From positions 372,001 through 436,000 of the forward strand of contig NZ_FAOZ01000001.1 in the NCBI RefSeq assembly GCF_001536285.1: DNA of 64,000 nucleotides, read 5' to 3'. Each line of letters begins with the position of its first letter. Within the stretch, counting starts at the first letter, position 1. This document shows, one piece after another, positions 32,061-40,247 of this stretch. This stretch comes from Parafrankia irregularis (GTDB lineage Bacteria > Actinomycetota > Actinomycetes > Frankiales > Frankiaceae). Made by a program: the position numbers and the translations under genes. The notes under the pieces were generated by a model, which saw only the letters and a program-made list of their open reading frames with translations, searched no databases and had not been told where the DNA came from.

Positions 32061-32077
32061 CCTGGGTTCAGCCCAGG
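32061..32077. terminator. short hairpin between convergent genes
   Basis: CCTGGG, loop TTCAG, CCCAGG lies in the 28-base gap between the ferredoxin and transglutaminase genes and overlaps the latter's stop codon. The 6-bp stem is weak. Confidence 0.4.
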
Positions 32078-32913
32078 CGGGTCACCGCGACCGTCACGCC
32101 GAGGGACGTCGACTCACCGCCCGAGTACACACCCTGCAGGGGCGGCACGTCGTGGTAGTCACGCCCGCGTGCGACGACGACATGCTGTTCACCGGCCGGT
32201 ACCCCGTTGGTCGGGTCGAAGGCCCACCACTGGCCGAGCCAGCCCTCGACCCAGGCGTGGCTCTGCCCGCTGAGGGTCTCCCCCACCTCGGCGTCCGCCG
32301 ACGGATGCTGGTAGCCCGACACGTACCGCGCCGGCAGGCCCGCGGCCCGCATCAGCACCAGGGCCAGGTGAGCGAAGTCCTGGCAGACCCCTACCCCCTG
32401 CTCCCAGGCCTCGACGGCGGACGTGCGCACCTCCGTCGTCCCGGGCTGGTAGGTCAGCTTCTCCCGCACCCAGTCACCGACGGCGGGCAGGAAGTCCGCG
32501 GGGCTGTGGGCGGCGGCGAGCTCGCGGGCCGCCGCGACCAGCTCGGGGTGCTCCGGGGTCGAGGCAGTGGGCCGGACGAACTCGACGAACCTGTCCGCGA
32601 CGGTGTCGTCGGCGAGATCCCGCCAGCTCGGGACGTCCACCGGCGGCTGCGGCGCGGGCGCCGTCTGCACCACCGAACGCCCGGTGACGACGAGCTCGGT
32701 GTGCGGGGTGTGCAGGTCGAAGGCGGTGACCTGGGTCCCCCAGTAGTCCCAGTACCGGTAGGTGGACGAGGCCGGTTCGGTCCGTACCGTGGCTTCCAGC
32801 GTCAGCTGGCGGTCCCCGGTCTGGGGGATGATCCGCGCCTCGTTGTACGAGGAGATCACCGGGCTCGCATACCGGTAGCCCGTCGAGTGCTCGATCCGGA
32901 TCTGCCAGCTCAT
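32068..32913 (-). CDS. transglutaminase-like protein (Bacterial_transglu N-terminal type)
   Basis: A 281-residue cysteine-protease-fold protein. The N-terminal beta domain begins MSWQIRIEHSTGYRYASPV. The papain-like core has the catalytic Cys in EQGVGVCQDFAHLALVLMRA, His in SGQSHAWVEGWL and Asp in WWAFDPTNGV. The ATG at 32913 has GAGGAG about 10 bases upstream; the longer frame to 32997 is Gly-rich and unconserved. Together with the next two genes it forms a conserved trio in many bacteria (transglutaminase, alpha-E, circularly permuted ATP-grasp), which suggests a peptide-bond-forming or modifying pathway with unknown substrate. Confidence 0.9.
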   Translation of the reverse strand: MSWQIRIEHSTGYRYASPVISSYNEARIIPQTGDRQLTLEATVRTEPASSTYRYWDYWGTQVTAFDLHTPHTELVVTGRSVVQTAPAPQPPVDVPSWRDLADDTVADRFVEFVRPTASTPEHPELVAAARELAAAHSPADFLPAVGDWVREKLTYQPGTTEVRTSAVEAWEQGVGVCQDFAHLALVLMRAAGLPARYVSGYQHPSADAEVGETLSGQSHAWVEGWLGQWWAFDPTNGVPAGEQHVVVARGRDYHDVPPLQGVYSGGESTSLGVTVAVTRLG

Positions 32914-33061
32914 CGTCGCGTGTCTCCTCGTCCCCTCAGCTCCGTAACCCCCAGCCCCGTACAGCCCAGCCCCGAGAGGCCCGGCACCGCGGCCCACCGG
33001 ATCCGTGATCGCACAGCGCGGACCCCACAGCGCGGCACACCGGTCGGCCCGGTCGGCCCGG

Positions 33062-34006
33062 TCAGGCCGGCACCTCGCTGGCCCAGGTATGCGGACTCTC
33101 CCGGGCGAAGTAGCGGGCCGTCACGGCCGCGCTCACCGCCGAACAGGTCCGCTGCAGCGCCGCGAGCAGGTCGGGCATCTCCGCGACGAGCTCGTCGATA
33201 CCGCGGAACTCCAGCTCCGTCCGGGCCCGCCCGACGCTACGGCGCGCGGCGTCGTCCACGGTCGCGCGCACCACCCCACGACCGGTGTCCAGCTCGCCCA
33301 GGATCTGTTCGGCGAGCGCCAGCGACCAGTAGATGGACCGTGGGAAGAGCCGGTCCAGCAGCAGGAACTCCGAGACCCGGGCCGCGTCCACGGCCCGCCG
33401 GTAGGTCCGCAGGTAGGCCTCGTGCGCACCGCAGGAACGCAGCAGGCTGATCCAGCTCTGCGAGTTGGGGTCCTCACTGATGCTGGACGACAGCAGCCGG
33501 GCGGTCATGTCGACCCGCTCGATGCTCCGGCCGAGCACGAGGAAGCGCCATCCGTCGTCACGGGCCAGGGTGGCGTCGACCAGGCCGGCGAGCATCGCCG
33601 TGCGATCCCGCACGTAGCGGAAGTAGACGTTCGGCCCCATCCGGCGGGCGAGCTCCTCGGTGTGCGGCAGCTCGTTCCAGGTGGCGTTCAGGCATTCCCA
33701 GACCTCGCTGGAGACCACGACACGGGCACCGCGCGCGTTCTCCCGCGCCGCCGACAGCGATCCTCGGATGCTCGACGAGTTCGTGGCGTCGTAGGCGAGC
33801 ACCTCGGTGACGTACCGTGAGTCCGCGGGTTCGGTGCGGTCGACGACGCCCATGACCGCCAGCAGCTGGGCGCCGGCGGACGTCTCGTCGAGCCACGGGT
33901 CCTCCAGCACCCGGTGGACGTGCACGTCGAGGATGCGCGAGGTGCACTCGGCCCGTTCGGCGTAGCGGCCGATCCAGAACAGCGACTCGGCGATGCGGCT
34001 CAGCAC
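33062..34006 (-). CDS. alpha-E domain protein (DUF403)
   Basis: A 314-residue all-helical protein beginning MLSRIAESLFWIGRYAERAE, the family hallmark. Further helices include ENARGARVVVSSEVWECLN, FRYVRDRTAMLAGLVDATLA, LGRSIERVDMTARLL and LFPRSIYWSLALAEQILG. The biochemical role of alpha-E proteins is not known; they occur next to, or fused with, circularly permuted ATP-grasp enzymes. The start overlaps the end of the ATP-grasp gene by 7 bases, so the pair is co-translated. The transglutaminase gene starts 148 bases further on. Confidence 0.9.
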   Translation of the reverse strand: MLSRIAESLFWIGRYAERAECTSRILDVHVHRVLEDPWLDETSAGAQLLAVMGVVDRTEPADSRYVTEVLAYDATNSSSIRGSLSAARENARGARVVVSSEVWECLNATWNELPHTEELARRMGPNVYFRYVRDRTAMLAGLVDATLARDDGWRFLVLGRSIERVDMTARLLSSSISEDPNSQSWISLLRSCGAHEAYLRTYRRAVDAARVSEFLLLDRLFPRSIYWSLALAEQILGELDTGRGVVRATVDDAARRSVGRARTELEFRGIDELVAEMPDLLAALQRTCSAVSAAVTARYFARESPHTWASEVPA

Positions 34007-35613
34007 GCCTGCGCCTCCTCCCCCATCACGCTCGACCGGGCCTGGTTCTGCTGCTCGGACTGCTGTTGCTGCTGCTCGTCGGACGAGTGCGGGCCGAGGT
34101 CGGGCCCGGGCGCCACCGACGGGGACGGCCCGGAACGCCGGATCGGCGGCGCGGTCTCCCGCCCGAGCCGTTCCGGGGCGAGCACCCAGGTGTCCTTGGA
34201 GCCCCCGCCCTGGCTGGAGTTCACGACCAGGCTGCCGCGGGGCAGCGCGACCCGGGTCAGGCCGCCGGGCAGCACCCAGATCCGGTTCCCGTCGTTGACG
34301 GCGAACGGGCGCAGGTCGACGTGCCGGGGGCCGAGCCGGTCGCCGGCGAGCGTCGGCGAGGTGGAGAGCTTCACGACCGGCTGGGCGATCCAGCCGCGCG
34401 GGTCGCCCAGCACCCGGGCCCGCAGCTCGGCGAGCTCCGCCTCGGTCGCCTGCGGCCCGATGACGATTCCCTTGCCGCCGGAGCCGTCCACCGGCTTGAC
34501 CACCAGCGCGTCGAGGTTGTCCAGGACGTGCGCCCGCTGGTCGGGCTCCTCGAGCCGGAAGGTGTCGATGTTGCGCAGGACCGGCTCCTCACCCAGGTAG
34601 TAGCGGATGAGGTCCGGGACGTAGGTGTACATCAGCTTGTCGTCGGCGACGCCGTTGCCGACCGCGTTGGCGATCGTCACGTTGCCGGCCCTGGCCACGT
34701 TCAGCAGGCCGGCGCACCCGACCATCGACTCCGGGCGGAAGTGCAGCGGGTCGAGCCAGTCGTCGTCGACCCGCCGGTAGATCACGTGCACGGGCTGGTC
34801 ACCCTCGGTGGTGCGCATCGTGACCCGGTTGTTGCGCACCGACAGGTCCCGGCCCTCGACCAGCTCGACACCCATCTGCCGGGCCAGCAGCGCGTGCTCG
34901 AAGTAGGCCGCGTTGTAGACCCCGGGGGTGAGCACGACCACGGTCGGGTCGGCGACCTCGGGCGGCGCCGCCGCACGCAGGGCGTGCAGCAGATGGGTCG
35001 CGTAGTCGGCCACCGGACGCACCCGGTGCGTCGCGAACAGCTCCGGGAAGACCCGGGTCATCGCCCGCCGGTTCTCGATGACGTAGCTCACTCCGGACGG
35101 GACGCGGACGTTGTCCTCGAGGACCCGGAAGTCCCCGTTCTCGTCGCGGACGAGGTCGATGCCGCTGACGTGGGCACGGACACCGTTCGGCGGGTCGACG
35201 CCGTGCGCCGCGCGGTGGAAGTGCGAGCTCGACAACACGAGCCGGCGGGGCACGATGCCGTCCGCGAGCACCTCGGCGGGCCCGTAGACGTCCGCGAGGA
35301 ACGCCTCCAGGGCGCGCACCCGCTGCACGACACCGCGTTCGATGACGTCCCACTCGTCCCCGGAGAGCAGCCGGGGGACCAGGTCCAGGGGGAACGGGCG
35401 TTCCTCCCCGAAGAGGTTGAAGGTGATGCCGGCGTCCCGGAAGGCCCGGTCCAACGCCACCTTGCGGGCAGCAAGGTCGGCGCTGCTCAGCGGCTGGAGC
35501 GCGTCGTGCAGGGCGGAGTACACATCCCGGGGGCGGTGGGTCGGGTCGAAGACCTCGTCCCACGCAGCCGCCGCAACGACCTCCGCCGCATACCCCTCGA
35601 ACAGGTCGGCCAC
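34000..35613 (-). CDS. circularly permuted ATP-grasp protein with glutamine-rich tail
   Basis: A 537-residue enzyme-like protein of the DUF404/DUF407 class, predicted to join a carboxylate to an amine using ATP. Landmarks are GITFNLFGEERPFPLDLVPR, HVSGIDLVRDENGDFRVLED, NVRVPSGVSYVIENRRAM, LMYTYVPDLIRYYLGEEPVL and DALVVKPVDGSGGKGIVIGP, the last being the ATP-binding loop. The C-terminal 50 residues are unlike the family and include SSDEQQQQQSEQQNQARS, coded by CAG-rich repeats. It is the first gene of the trio. Its substrate is unknown. Confidence 0.9.
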   Translation of the reverse strand: MADLFEGYAAEVVAAAAWDEVFDPTHRPRDVYSALHDALQPLSSADLAARKVALDRAFRDAGITFNLFGEERPFPLDLVPRLLSGDEWDVIERGVVQRVRALEAFLADVYGPAEVLADGIVPRRLVLSSSHFHRAAHGVDPPNGVRAHVSGIDLVRDENGDFRVLEDNVRVPSGVSYVIENRRAMTRVFPELFATHRVRPVADYATHLLHALRAAAPPEVADPTVVVLTPGVYNAAYFEHALLARQMGVELVEGRDLSVRNNRVTMRTTEGDQPVHVIYRRVDDDWLDPLHFRPESMVGCAGLLNVARAGNVTIANAVGNGVADDKLMYTYVPDLIRYYLGEEPVLRNIDTFRLEEPDQRAHVLDNLDALVVKPVDGSGGKGIVIGPQATEAELAELRARVLGDPRGWIAQPVVKLSTSPTLAGDRLGPRHVDLRPFAVNDGNRIWVLPGGLTRVALPRGSLVVNSSQGGGSKDTWVLAPERLGRETAPPIRRSGPSPSVAPGPDLGPHSSDEQQQQQSEQQNQARSSVMGEEAQAC

Positions 35614-35894
35614 GGGCTGCAGCGTAGGGGTTCCGTGTTACCTCCGCATGTCGGCATCGTCGCTGGTCAGACGATCTTCAGCACACGACGCTCCGGTGCC
35701 GGTCCGCCGCCTGCCCACTGGCTGCCCACCAGCTGACCGCGGGCTGCGTGCCGGCTGCGTGCCGGCTGCCGAGCGCCCGTCGGCCATCGGGCGACGCGGG
35801 GTGGGCCTCACCGCCGGCCGACGCCGGGCGTAGGCGAGTATGTACCTGCGACCGATGCGACGATGCACCGAATGACGCGGCGAAAGGCGAACGG

Positions 35895-36899
35895 ATGACG
35901 ACTCTGCTGGTGACCGGAGCTGCCGGATTCATCGGGTCCAACTTCGTCCGGTACTGGCTGGGCACGCACCCGGGCGACCGCGTGGTCGCGCTCGACGCGC
36001 TGACCTACGCCGGCTGCCGGGAGAACCTCGCGGACATCGAGGTGGGGATCACCTTTGTCCACGGCGACATCCGCGACCGTGACCGGATCGAGTCCCTGCT
36101 GCGTGAGCACCGGGTCGACATCGTCGTGAACTTCGCCGCCGAGTCGCACAACAGCCTCGCGATCATCCGTCCCGGGGACTTCTTCTCGACCAACGTGATG
36201 GGCACGCAGGCGCTGCTGGAGGCGGCGCGCACGGTCGGTGTCGCGCGCTTCCACCAGATCTCCACCTGCGAGGTCTACGGCGACATGGATCTCGACGACC
36301 CGGGCGCGTTCACCGAGGACTCGCCCTACCTGCCGCGGACGCCCTACAACGCCGCCAAGGCCGGCTCGGACCATGCCGTACGGGCCTACGGGTACACCTA
36401 CGGGCTGCCGATCACGATCACGAACTGCTCGAACAACTACGGGCCCTTCCAGTTCCCGGAGAAGGTCATCCCGCTGTTCGTGACCCGGGCGCTGCAGGGC
36501 GAGTCGCTGCCGCTCTACGCCTCGACGAAGAACCGGCGCGAGTGGCTGCACGTGATCGACCACTGCCGGGCCATCGAGGCGGTACTCGAACGCGGCGCGG
36601 TCGGCGAGACCTACCACGTCGGCAGCGGCATCGAGGCCGACATCGAGACCATCGCGGACATGATCCTCGGCGAGCTGGGCCTGCCGGCGTCGCTGAAGAC
36701 CATCGTGCCCGACCGCCCCTCCCACGATCGCCGCTACCTGCTCGACTCCAGCAAGCTGCGCACCGCGCTCGGGTGGGAGCCCCGGATCAGCTTCGCGGAC
36801 GGGATGAAGGCGACGATCGGCTGGTACCGCGACAACGAGTCCTGGTGGCGCCCCCTCATCGGGCGCTCCCCGGTCACGGAGACCGCCTGGCAGAGCTGA
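35895..36899 (+). CDS. NDP-sugar 4,6-dehydratase/epimerase-like extended SDR
   Basis: A 334-residue protein closest to dTDP-glucose 4,6-dehydratase (RmlB). The NAD-binding motif is VTGAAGFIGSNFVRYWLG. The Tyr-Lys pair is in PYNAAKAGSDHAVRAYGYTY, and TNCSNNYGPFQFPEKVIPLF is typical of RmlB. One key place differs: RmlB has STDEVYG, whose Asp acts as a general acid, but this protein has STCEVYGD with Cys there. It may be a related enzyme with another outcome, or act on a special sugar. AAAGGCG lies ten bases before the ATG. It is followed by a terminator-like hairpin, so it is probably separate from the synthase unit downstream, though it reads the same way. Confidence 0.82.
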   Translation: MTTLLVTGAAGFIGSNFVRYWLGTHPGDRVVALDALTYAGCRENLADIEVGITFVHGDIRDRDRIESLLREHRVDIVVNFAAESHNSLAIIRPGDFFSTNVMGTQALLEAARTVGVARFHQISTCEVYGDMDLDDPGAFTEDSPYLPRTPYNAAKAGSDHAVRAYGYTYGLPITITNCSNNYGPFQFPEKVIPLFVTRALQGESLPLYASTKNRREWLHVIDHCRAIEAVLERGAVGETYHVGSGIEADIETIADMILGELGLPASLKTIVPDRPSHDRRYLLDSSKLRTALGWEPRISFADGMKATIGWYRDNESWWRPLIGRSPVTETAWQS

Positions 36900-36913
36900 G
36901 CATCGCGGCCAAC

Positions 36914-36960
36914 CGCCCGGCCGGCCTGGTCCACAGGGCCTGATCCAGACCGGCCGGGCG
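36914..36960 (+). terminator. hairpin after the dehydratase-like gene
   Basis: CGCCCGGCCGG and CCGGCCGGGCG pair perfectly (11 bp), and the stem extends inward with a few mismatches (CCTGGTCCA / TGATCCAGA). It starts 15 bases after the stop codon at 36899. No T-run follows. Confidence 0.75.
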
Positions 36961-36975
36961 AACGGACGCGAACAC

Positions 36976-36996
36976 GTGGTCACCAAGAGAGACCAC
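36976..36996 (+). promoter_or_regulatory. inverted repeat, possible operator upstream of the synthase unit
   Basis: GTGGTC, 9 bases, GACCAC lies about 175 bases upstream of the thioester-reductase-like gene in the only sizeable gap before the unit. No promoter hexamers are clear, so the role is a guess. Confidence 0.3.
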
Positions 36997-37171
36997 ACTG
37001 TTACCGGCCTATCAAACGGGTATCCCCCCTCGGCAAGAGTGTTCCCGGCTTCTGATCCCGGGTCGGGGGGAACTGCCCCGTTTCCTCGGCCGCGCACGGA
37101 TTCCGCTGCGCGCCCGCACGGATCACCGGGAGGCACGTCCGTATCCCGGCTGGTCAGGGGCGTGATGCGCA

Positions 37172-38377
37172 ATGGCAACCGCGGTAACGGGCCCGACCGG
37201 GTTCCTCGGCCTCCGTCTCGTCCGGGCGCTGCTCGATCGCGATCATGACGATTCGCTGATCCTGCTCGCCCACACCGGATCCACGGCGGCGATCGACCGG
37301 CTCTCCTGTTTCCTGACGGCCGCCGGCGCCGGACCGCGCCGGACCGAGGAGCTGCTGCGCCGGGTCCGGATCGTCGACGTCGACGTCGCACGGCCGCGGC
37401 TGGGCCTGACCGAGGCCGCCTTCGAGGAGCTGGCCGACCAGATCGACGTCCTGTGGCACTCCGCCGCGTCCACCAGCCTCAGCGGCGAGCTCGCGGACCT
37501 GCGGCGGGTGAACGTCGACGGCACCCGGCACGTCCTGGAGCTGGCGGCCGCCGGCGCGCGCCGGCCGGTCGTCCACCATGTGAGCACCGCGTTCGTGGTG
37601 GGCCGCAGGTCCGATCCGGTCATCTACGAGGATGACCTCGCCCGGCCCGCGGACGGCTTCGAGACCGACTACGAGCACACGAAGTACGACGCCGAGGTGC
37701 TCGTCCACGAATGGTCGGCCGCAACCGGCCGCCCGGCCGTCGTGTACCGGCCGAGCATCCTCGTCACGGACCAGCCGCCGCGCCCCGACCTGCCCGAGCA
37801 GACGCTGACGGCCGTCACCCGGGCGATCGTGACCGTCGCCGCGCTGGCCGTCGACCGGGGACTCGGCACCGGCCCGCGGGACCCGGGCCGCGTCCAGACC
37901 ATCCGCATCGTGGGTAACCCCCGTGCCAGCTGGAACATGATGCCGGTCGAGGACGCCGCCCGGGACATGGTCCGGATCGCGCAGCGGGTCCGCCCGCGCG
38001 GGGTCGCCACGTTTCACATCGTGCACGACGAGAACCTGCCGGTCTCGACCCTGTGCGAGCTGCTGGAGAGTCAGCTCGCGGTGCGGATGCAGCTGGTCGC
38101 CGACTACCCACGGGATCCGACCGCGATCGAGGAGCTGATCTACCGAATCCCGGGGTTCCCCAGGTACCTGGAACATCGACACGTCTTCGACGACACCCGG
38201 GCGCGGACCACGCTGGGTGAGCGGACGTCCGACACCCGGGTCGACCGGGACTACCTGCTGTCCGCGATCGGCGCCGCGACCGCCCCGAGGACTCGCGACG
38301 CCCTGGGGGACCAGGATCTCGACCAGGCGCTGTCCGAGCGCCTGCGCGCCGCCCTCGCCCCGGAGGGCGCCCGATGA
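37172..38377 (+). CDS. thioester-reductase-type SDR (NAD_binding_4 family)
   Basis: A 401-residue NAD(P)-dependent protein of the extended SDR class found as terminal reductase domains in carboxylic acid reductases, NRPS/PKS and HglB/HetM. The nucleotide motif is AVTGPTGFLGLRLVRALL (1-20). The Ser/Thr-Tyr-Lys set appears as HHVSTAFVVG and FETDYEHTKYDAEVLVHEW. A substrate part follows (RPSILVTDQPPRPDLP). Such enzymes release an acyl chain from a carrier protein as aldehyde or alcohol, or reduce an acyl-CoA. It overlaps pfaD by 4 bases (ATGA), so it belongs to the synthase unit and most likely off-loads its product. It has no carrier domain of its own, unlike HglB. Confidence 0.82.
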   Translation: MATAVTGPTGFLGLRLVRALLDRDHDDSLILLAHTGSTAAIDRLSCFLTAAGAGPRRTEELLRRVRIVDVDVARPRLGLTEAAFEELADQIDVLWHSAASTSLSGELADLRRVNVDGTRHVLELAAAGARRPVVHHVSTAFVVGRRSDPVIYEDDLARPADGFETDYEHTKYDAEVLVHEWSAATGRPAVVYRPSILVTDQPPRPDLPEQTLTAVTRAIVTVAALAVDRGLGTGPRDPGRVQTIRIVGNPRASWNMMPVEDAARDMVRIAQRVRPRGVATFHIVHDENLPVSTLCELLESQLAVRMQLVADYPRDPTAIEELIYRIPGFPRYLEHRHVFDDTRARTTLGERTSDTRVDRDYLLSAIGAATAPRTRDALGDQDLDQALSERLRAALAPEGAR

Positions 38378-40176
38378 CCGGGCGACCGACGACGGGACGA
38401 CCGACGACGGGACGGCCGACGACGGGACGGCCGACGACCGGGCGACCGACGACCGGCGCGGCGCGAGTCGGCGCACGTGGCACGGCCCCGGTCGGGACCC
38501 GCGGCGCGGCACGGCTCGGGACCCGCGGCGTGGCGCGGCCCGACATCCGCGGCGCCGCACCGGTCGGCCGGCCCTCGTACGGCCCGCCGACCTGGCAGCC
38601 GGGGACCCAGCCGGCCGCGTTCACCGGGCCGGAGCTGGCGGCGGCCGCACGCCTGGTACGCGAGCCAGCGCACCTGCTGTCGGTGCCCGGCCGCGGAACC
38701 GGACTCGGCCTCGGAGTCGGCGGCCGGATCGGTCCCGGACGTGGATCCGGGCCCACGGTCGTCGCGACGCTGCCGCCGCTGTACCCGGAATGGCTGGGTG
38801 ACCGCTCGTTCACCGAGACACACCAGGTGCGCTTCCCTTACATCGCCGGCGAGATGGCCACCGGAATCGCCACCACCGGCCTGGTCACGGCGATGGCCCG
38901 GGCGCAGATGCTGGGGTTCTTCGGCTCGGGCGGGCTGGCTCCCGACCGGATCGAGGACGCCGTCCGCACCCTGGCCCGGGATCTGGCCGACCGGTCGAAC
39001 TGGGGCGTGAACCTGCTGCACTCGCCCGGTATCCCGGCGCTGGAGGAGGCCACCGCGGCGATCCTGCTGCGGCACCCGGTTCCCCGCATCTGCGCGTCGG
39101 CGTTCATGACGATCACACCGGCCGTGGTCCGCTGTGCCGTGGACGGGCTGCGGCGGGCCCCGGACGGGACGGTGGTTCGCGCCCGCCGGATCTTCGCCAA
39201 GATCTCCCGGCCGGAGGTGGCCGAGCAGTTCATGTCGCCCGCACCCGCGGCGGTGCTGCGCACGCTGGCCGCCCGCGGTGAGATCACCGCCGAGGAGGCG
39301 GAGCTGGCCGCCGGGATCCCGATCGCGCAGGACATCACCGTCGAGGCCGACAGCGGCGGGCATACCGACGGGCGCCCGCTGGGCGTGCTGCTGCCCGCGG
39401 TGCAGGCCACCCGGGACCAGGTCGTGGCGCGTTTCGGCTACCGCGAGCCGATCCGGGTGGGCGCGGCCGGCGGGCTCGGCACGCCCCAGGCGGTCGCGGC
39501 GGCGTTCGCGCTCGGCGCGGCCTACGTGCTCACCGGGTCGGTGAACCAGGTGAGCGCCGAGTCCGGGCAGTCCGGGCCGGCGCAGGCGATGCTGGCGTCG
39601 GCCGGCATCGCCGACGTGGCGATGGCCCCGGCGGCGGACATGTTCGAGCTCGGCGCGAAGGTCCAGGTGCTGCGCCGCGGCACGATGTACGCGGCCAGGG
39701 CCGGTGCGCTCTACGACGCCTATCGCCAGCACCCGTCGCTGGAGGCGATCGACGGCCCGGCCCGGGCCAGGCTGGAGCGGGACGTCTTCGGCGCCACGTT
39801 CGACGACGTGTGGGCACGCACCCGCGACTACTGGCAGCAGCGTGATCCCGGCCAGCTCGACCGCGCCTCGCACGATCCGAAACACCGGATGGCCCTGGTG
39901 TTCCGGTGGTACCTGGGCAGCTCCGGGCGGTGGGCGCTCGCCGGCGCCACCGACCGGCGCGCCGACTACCAGATCTGGTGCGGGCCGGCGATGGGTGCCT
40001 TCAACGACTGGGTCCGCGGCAGCCATCTGGCCGATCCGGCCAACCGGTCCGTCGTCCAGATCGCGCTCAACCTGCTCGAGGGCGCCGCCGTGCACACCCG
40101 GTTCCAGCAGCTGCGTGCCTGTGGGCTCCCGATGCCGGTCGCGCGGTTCGCCCCCCGCCCCCTCGAACCGCGATAG
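38374..40176 (+). CDS. pfaD: PfaD-family trans-acting enoyl reductase
   Basis: A 600-residue flavin-dependent TIM-barrel protein of the nitronate-monooxygenase/PfaD family, which reduces the double bond in iterative polyunsaturated fatty acid type synthases. Landmarks are FPYIAGEMATGIATTGLVTA, AQMLGFFGSGGLAPDRIEDA, NWGVNLLHSPGIP, VEADSGGHTDGRPLGVLLPA, VGAAGGLGTPQAVAAAFALG and YVLTGSVNQVSAESGQ. The C-terminal helical part runs to RFAPRPLEPR. The first 60 or so residues are a low-complexity leader beginning with five near-identical TGRPT units encoded by a 15-base tandem repeat; family similarity starts near residue 72. It starts in an ATGA overlap with the reductase gene and ends 71 bases before the synthase. 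Confidence 0.93.
   Translation: MTGRPTTGRPTTGRPTTGRPTTGRPTTGAARVGARGTAPVGTRGAARLGTRGVARPDIRGAAPVGRPSYGPPTWQPGTQPAAFTGPELAAAARLVREPAHLLSVPGRGTGLGLGVGGRIGPGRGSGPTVVATLPPLYPEWLGDRSFTETHQVRFPYIAGEMATGIATTGLVTAMARAQMLGFFGSGGLAPDRIEDAVRTLARDLADRSNWGVNLLHSPGIPALEEATAAILLRHPVPRICASAFMTITPAVVRCAVDGLRRAPDGTVVRARRIFAKISRPEVAEQFMSPAPAAVLRTLAARGEITAEEAELAAGIPIAQDITVEADSGGHTDGRPLGVLLPAVQATRDQVVARFGYREPIRVGAAGGLGTPQAVAAAFALGAAYVLTGSVNQVSAESGQSGPAQAMLASAGIADVAMAPAADMFELGAKVQVLRRGTMYAARAGALYDAYRQHPSLEAIDGPARARLERDVFGATFDDVWARTRDYWQQRDPGQLDRASHDPKHRMALVFRWYLGSSGRWALAGATDRRADYQIWCGPAMGAFNDWVRGSHLADPANRSVVQIALNLLEGAAVHTRFQQLRACGLPMPVARFAPRPLEPR
38377..38451 (+). repeat. 15-base tandem repeat inside pfaD, five copies
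   Basis: Five 15-base units such as ACGGGACGGCCGACG encode Thr-Gly-Arg-Pro-Thr repeats right after the pfaD start codon. Units differ at one to three bases. Such repeats can gain or lose copies without a frameshift. Confidence 0.9.
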
Positions 40177-40247
40177 GCCGACGTTCGCGACCAGACGGTG
40201 GGAACGGAACAGACGGCGACAGGCCGGCGGACAAGGAGGATGACCAG

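Noticed and set aside
39906-40247. Upstream extension of the synthase reading frame into pfaD
   Set aside because: AAGGAGG at 40233-40239 and the conserved KS start fix the ATG at 40248; the extension is out-of-frame pfaD.
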